From an uncultured Bacteroides sp. (lineage in GTDB: Bacteria; Bacteroidota; Bacteroidia; Bacteroidales; Bacteroidaceae): a DNA stretch of 26,726 nucleotides. The position numbers and the translations under genes were made by a program. A model generated the notes under the pieces. It was not told the DNA's origin. It searched no databases and was given only the letters and a program-made list of their open reading frames with translations. The stretch lies in assembly GCA_900544675.1 (NCBI GenBank), contig UQVZ01000042.1, forward strand, positions 1-26,726, written 5' to 3'. This document shows positions 24,447-26,726 of this stretch, in pieces. Position 1 is the stretch's first letter. Each line of letters opens with the position of its first letter.

Positions 24447-24859
24447 TCTTTATCCGGCCGGCGGGTAGCGAGCACCATCTTATAGTGATTCTCGTTGGCT
24501 ATGTTCAATACCCGTACGATTTCACGATAAGGGATAGACTCGTCGGCATATAAAGCCACATACATCTCCGGCTCTCTGGCGGCACACTCCTGTAAGAAGG
24601 AAGGCACCTCGTCAATGCTCAGCGGCATCTCGTCATCATTGCCGAACGCACCGTAGTAATTCAGGTTCTTGTCGATAATGACTCGCACCATCGGCTTGGC
24701 CGAGGTCTGCTCCGAGCCTTGGGGCAGCAAGACCTTAATGGCATTGGGCGACACCACCGTCGATGTTATCATAAAAAATATCAGCAACAGGAAGATGAGG
24801 TCGGTCATCGACGACATACTGAAGCTGGGCGATATTTTCTGTCTTCTTTTAAGCGCCAT
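24437..24859 (-). CDS. exbD: Biopolymer transporter ExbD
   Basis: 140 residues, normal length. Single membrane helix at about 20-36 with the proton-path aspartate Asp20 in MTDLIFLLLIFFM, matching Asp25 of E. coli ExbD. The periplasmic domain follows (about 45-140), including VRVIIDKNLNYYG and the C-terminal EIVRVLNIANENHYKMVLATRR strand-helix-strand. It works with ExbB as a proton channel powering TonB. It starts four bases after the exbB stop. The last codons (Lys-Glu-Val-Asn, stop) lie in repeat DNA that recurs outside genes at 26715-26726. Confidence 0.94.
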   Translation of the reverse strand: MALKRRQKISPSFSMSSMTDLIFLLLIFFMITSTVVSPNAIKVLLPQGSEQTSAKPMVRVIIDKNLNYYGAFGNDDEMPLSIDEVPSFLQECAAREPEMYVALYADESIPYREIVRVLNIANENHYKMVLATRRPDKEVN

Positions 24860-24863
24860 AAGC

Positions 24864-25607
24864 CTATGATTGTTTTTCGTTCGGTTCGTTCAATAAATCC
24901 ATAAATGCCATCGTACGGGCTTCCATCTGGCTCACCACCTTGTCTACCCGGTACACCAGGTGATTGTAAGCGAACATGGCTGCAATACCTACTATCAAGC
25001 CGCCTACCGTGGTAATCATCGCCTCGTAGATACCGCTCGACAAAAGAGAGATATCAATGTTATTGCCTGCATTCGCCATATTCCAGAAGGCACGCACCAT
25101 ACCGGTCACCGTACCGAGAAATCCCAGCATCGGCGCACCGCTTGATACGGTAGCGATAATAGCCAGACCGTTTTCCAGCTTCGCTACCTCTATATTACCC
25201 GTACTCTCGATGGCTGCCTGCACATCGGCTACCGGACGTCCCATACGCGTGATGCCTTTCTCAATCATCCGTGCCGAAGGCGAGTTCACCATCCGGCAAT
25301 AATTAATGGCAGACTTGATTTCACCGGTCTTGATATAATCGCGGATACGGTCCATAAACAAAGGGTCGTCCTTGCCTGCCTTATGAATGGCAAAACAACG
25401 TTCGAAGAAAACATAGAACGCGATGACCGACATAACTGCCAGCACAATCATAATCCAGCCGCCTTTGCACGCCATATCCCATAAATTCATCTCAGGTTCT
25501 CCCGATGCGACCGGAGTCAGCACCGGATTTGCTCCCGCCAACGTATCTGCAACGGTCTGCGCCGCTGCCAATAGTGTCATAGTTACCATAATGCTAATAG
25601 TTTTCAA
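24864..25607 (-). CDS. exbB: MotA/TolQ/ExbB proton channel family protein
   Basis: 247 residues. An N-terminal hydrophobic stretch (1-24, signal-like) precedes a spacer. Three membrane helices follow at about 49-68, 146-172 and 198-216. The second and third contain the family core SSGAPMLGFLGTVTGMVRAF (155-174) and EAMITTVGGLIVGIAA (195-210), with the channel Thr/Gly pattern. The long start is supported by the -7 box at 25640-25647, 32 bases upstream. First gene of the run exbB-exbD-tonB-DJ-1-ispD-recG; adjacent spacings are four bases or overlaps except the repeat-filled gap after exbD and the 25 bases before recG. Confidence 0.94.
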   Translation of the reverse strand: MKTISIMVTMTLLAAAQTVADTLAGANPVLTPVASGEPEMNLWDMACKGGWIMIVLAVMSVIAFYVFFERCFAIHKAGKDDPLFMDRIRDYIKTGEIKSAINYCRMVNSPSARMIEKGITRMGRPVADVQAAIESTGNIEVAKLENGLAIIATVSSGAPMLGFLGTVTGMVRAFWNMANAGNNIDISLLSSGIYEAMITTVGGLIVGIAAMFAYNHLVYRVDKVVSQMEARTMAFMDLLNEPNEKQS

Positions 25608-25618
25608 TTTATTTTTTC

Positions 25619-25626
25619 TATCTTTG
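25619..25626 (+). promoter_or_regulatory. -7 element for nadK
   Basis: TATCTTTG is an exact TAnnTTTG match 82 bases upstream of the nadK ATG, in the divergent gap with exbB. No clear -33 box. Confidence 0.45.
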
Positions 25627-25639
25627 CGTCAACAAAATG

Positions 25640-25647
25640 CAAAGTTA
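25640..25647 (-). promoter_or_regulatory. -7 element for the exbB operon
   Basis: On the minus strand this reads TAACTTTG, matching TAnnTTTG, 32 bases before the exbB ATG. The two divergent -7 boxes of this gap lie only 13 bases apart, so the promoters would overlap. Confidence 0.55.
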
Positions 25648-25708
25648 GCAGAAAATATGAACAACCTGCCCTCTTTGCCGAATAAAGATTGATAAAAAGC
25701 TACAAGAT

Positions 25709-26599
25709 ATGCAACGGATTCTTAGATTCGCCCTTTTCGGGAATACATACCAAGAACACAAATCGGCGCATGTCACCCACTTGCTCAACATTTTACGGGA
25801 CAGAAAGGCGGAGATATGCATCAGCAACGATTTTTATGATTTCCTGAAACAACATACGAAAGCCAACCTGAAAGGCTTGAAAGTATTCCAAGGCTATGAT
25901 TTCGACGCCGACATGGTGCTCAGCATCGGCGGAGACGGCACTTTCCTCCGTGCGGCAAGCCGGGTAGGGAAGAAAGAGATACCCATTTTAGGCATCAACA
26001 CCGGACGGTTAGGATTTCTTGCCGACGTGTCGCCCGACCAGATGGAAGAGGCTTTCGATGAAATATACGAAGGGAAATACCTCGCCGAGCCACGCCGGGT
26101 ATTGCACCTCACTACCGAGAATTATGTTCTCAAAGGCTATCCTTTCGGTCTGAACGAGATAGCCGTGCTCAAGCAAGACAGCTCGTCGATGATTACCATC
26201 CACGCCTATGTCAACAACGAATTGCTCTGCACCTATCAGGCGGACGGACTGATTGTAGCCACTCCTACCGGTTCTACCGGCTATTCGCTCAGCGTAGGAG
26301 GACCTATCCTCGTGCCTCAAAGCGGTACCATCAGCCTGACTGCTGTAGCTCCGCACAGCCTGAACATACGTCCTATCGTGCTTCGCGACGAATGGGAAAT
26401 CATGCTCGACATAGAGAGCCGGAACCATAACTTCCTTATCTCGGTAGACGGACGGAGTGAAACTTGCCGCGAAGGTACCCGCCTGCGCATTACCCGTGCC
26501 GATTATTTCGTCCGCATCGTCAAGCGTTGCCATCATTCTTTCTTCAATACGCTGCGCGAAAAGATGATGTGGGGAGTAGATAACCGACTGAGGTACTAG
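25709..26599 (+). CDS. nadK: NAD kinase
   Basis: 296 residues, normal length. It phosphorylates NAD to NADP with ATP or polyphosphate. Motifs: GGDGT (74-78), the diagnostic NAD kinase loop; NTGRLGFLAD (97-106); LNE (148-150), NAD binding; and the glycine-rich DGLIVATPTGSTGYSLSVGG run (179-198). The start MQRILRFALFGN gives the normal first Rossmann strand. It is divergent from exbB and is followed directly by the repeat-rich tract that closes the window. Confidence 0.97.
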   Translation: MQRILRFALFGNTYQEHKSAHVTHLLNILRDRKAEICISNDFYDFLKQHTKANLKGLKVFQGYDFDADMVLSIGGDGTFLRAASRVGKKEIPILGINTGRLGFLADVSPDQMEEAFDEIYEGKYLAEPRRVLHLTTENYVLKGYPFGLNEIAVLKQDSSSMITIHAYVNNELLCTYQADGLIVATPTGSTGYSLSVGGPILVPQSGTISLTAVAPHSLNIRPIVLRDEWEIMLDIESRNHNFLISVDGRSETCREGTRLRITRADYFVRIVKRCHHSFFNTLREKMMWGVDNRLRY

Positions 26600-26726
26600 A
26601 TAGTTGACAAGGTATCAGGTGACAAGTTGACAAGGTTTTTCTTTTAGGGAACCAGGAACTAGGCACTAGGTGACTAGGTTTTAGATAGTTCAGCAAAACT
26701 ATTGGCTTAACTCCTTAACTTCTTTA
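26600..26726. repeat. Second copy of the octamer repeat tract, after nadK
   Basis: It begins one base after the nadK stop. It shares with 24302-24452 the 14-base start ATAGTTGACAAGGT (26600-26613), the AGGTGACTAGGTTT block and the end TTAACTTCTTTA (26715-26726). The middle has GACAAGGT, GACAAGTT and ACTAGG-type units with seven- and eight-base spacing. No open frame or RNA gene is seen. The window ends inside or at the edge of the repeat. Confidence 0.75.

Overview
The window looks like a chromosomal segment from a gut Bacteroidales, most likely Bacteroides or Phocaeicola. The evidence is many upstream TAnnTTTG elements (the Bacteroidetes -7 box), a hybrid two-component regulator with propeller repeats, a Bacteroidetes-type LptD, a GH171/DUF1343 protein, AsnA, and an exbB-exbD-tonB cluster. 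Genes are dense and mostly conserved. No transposase, integrase, phage gene, CRISPR array or polysaccharide-utilisation susC/susD pair is visible.

Layout. 1-644 is non-coding and repeat-rich: a purine-only heptad tract, a degenerate repeat, a minus-strand terminator and a 22-bp-period array of GTTTCA/TGAAAC dyads. 645-2395 (+) is a two-gene operon for an exported CMD-CMD-ABM protein and a lipoprotein flavodoxin, closed by a hairpin at 2454-2505. 2624-5407 (+) is uvrA. 5688-9851 (+) is a 1387-residue hybrid two-component sensor/regulator, followed by a strong terminator and tRNA-Arg(CCG) on the minus strand. 10245-12084 (+) holds asnA and ung, each followed by a related inverted-repeat element. 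12224-15605 (-) holds lptD and an HD-domain phosphohydrolase. 15664-16824 (+) is a NamZ-like exo-muramidase, convergent with a porin-like barrel (16841-17908, -). dnaG (17975-20065, +) is divergent from that porin. 20099-25607 (-) reads exbB, exbD, tonB, a DJ-1 family gene, ispD and recG in transcription order. nadK (25709-26599, +) is divergent from exbB. The window ends in repeat-rich non-coding DNA.

Functions cluster loosely. Genome maintenance is represented by uvrA, ung, dnaG and recG. Envelope functions are LptD, the NamZ-like enzyme, the porin and the ExbB/ExbD/TonB energy module. Central metabolism is represented by asnA, ispD and nadK. Two points stand out as less ordinary. One is the exported redox pair at 645-2395, preceded by the ordered dyad array. 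The other is a set of non-coding repeat families that serve as gene ends; one of these appears to supply the last codons of exbD. I saw no clear, wholly new defence or mobile system.
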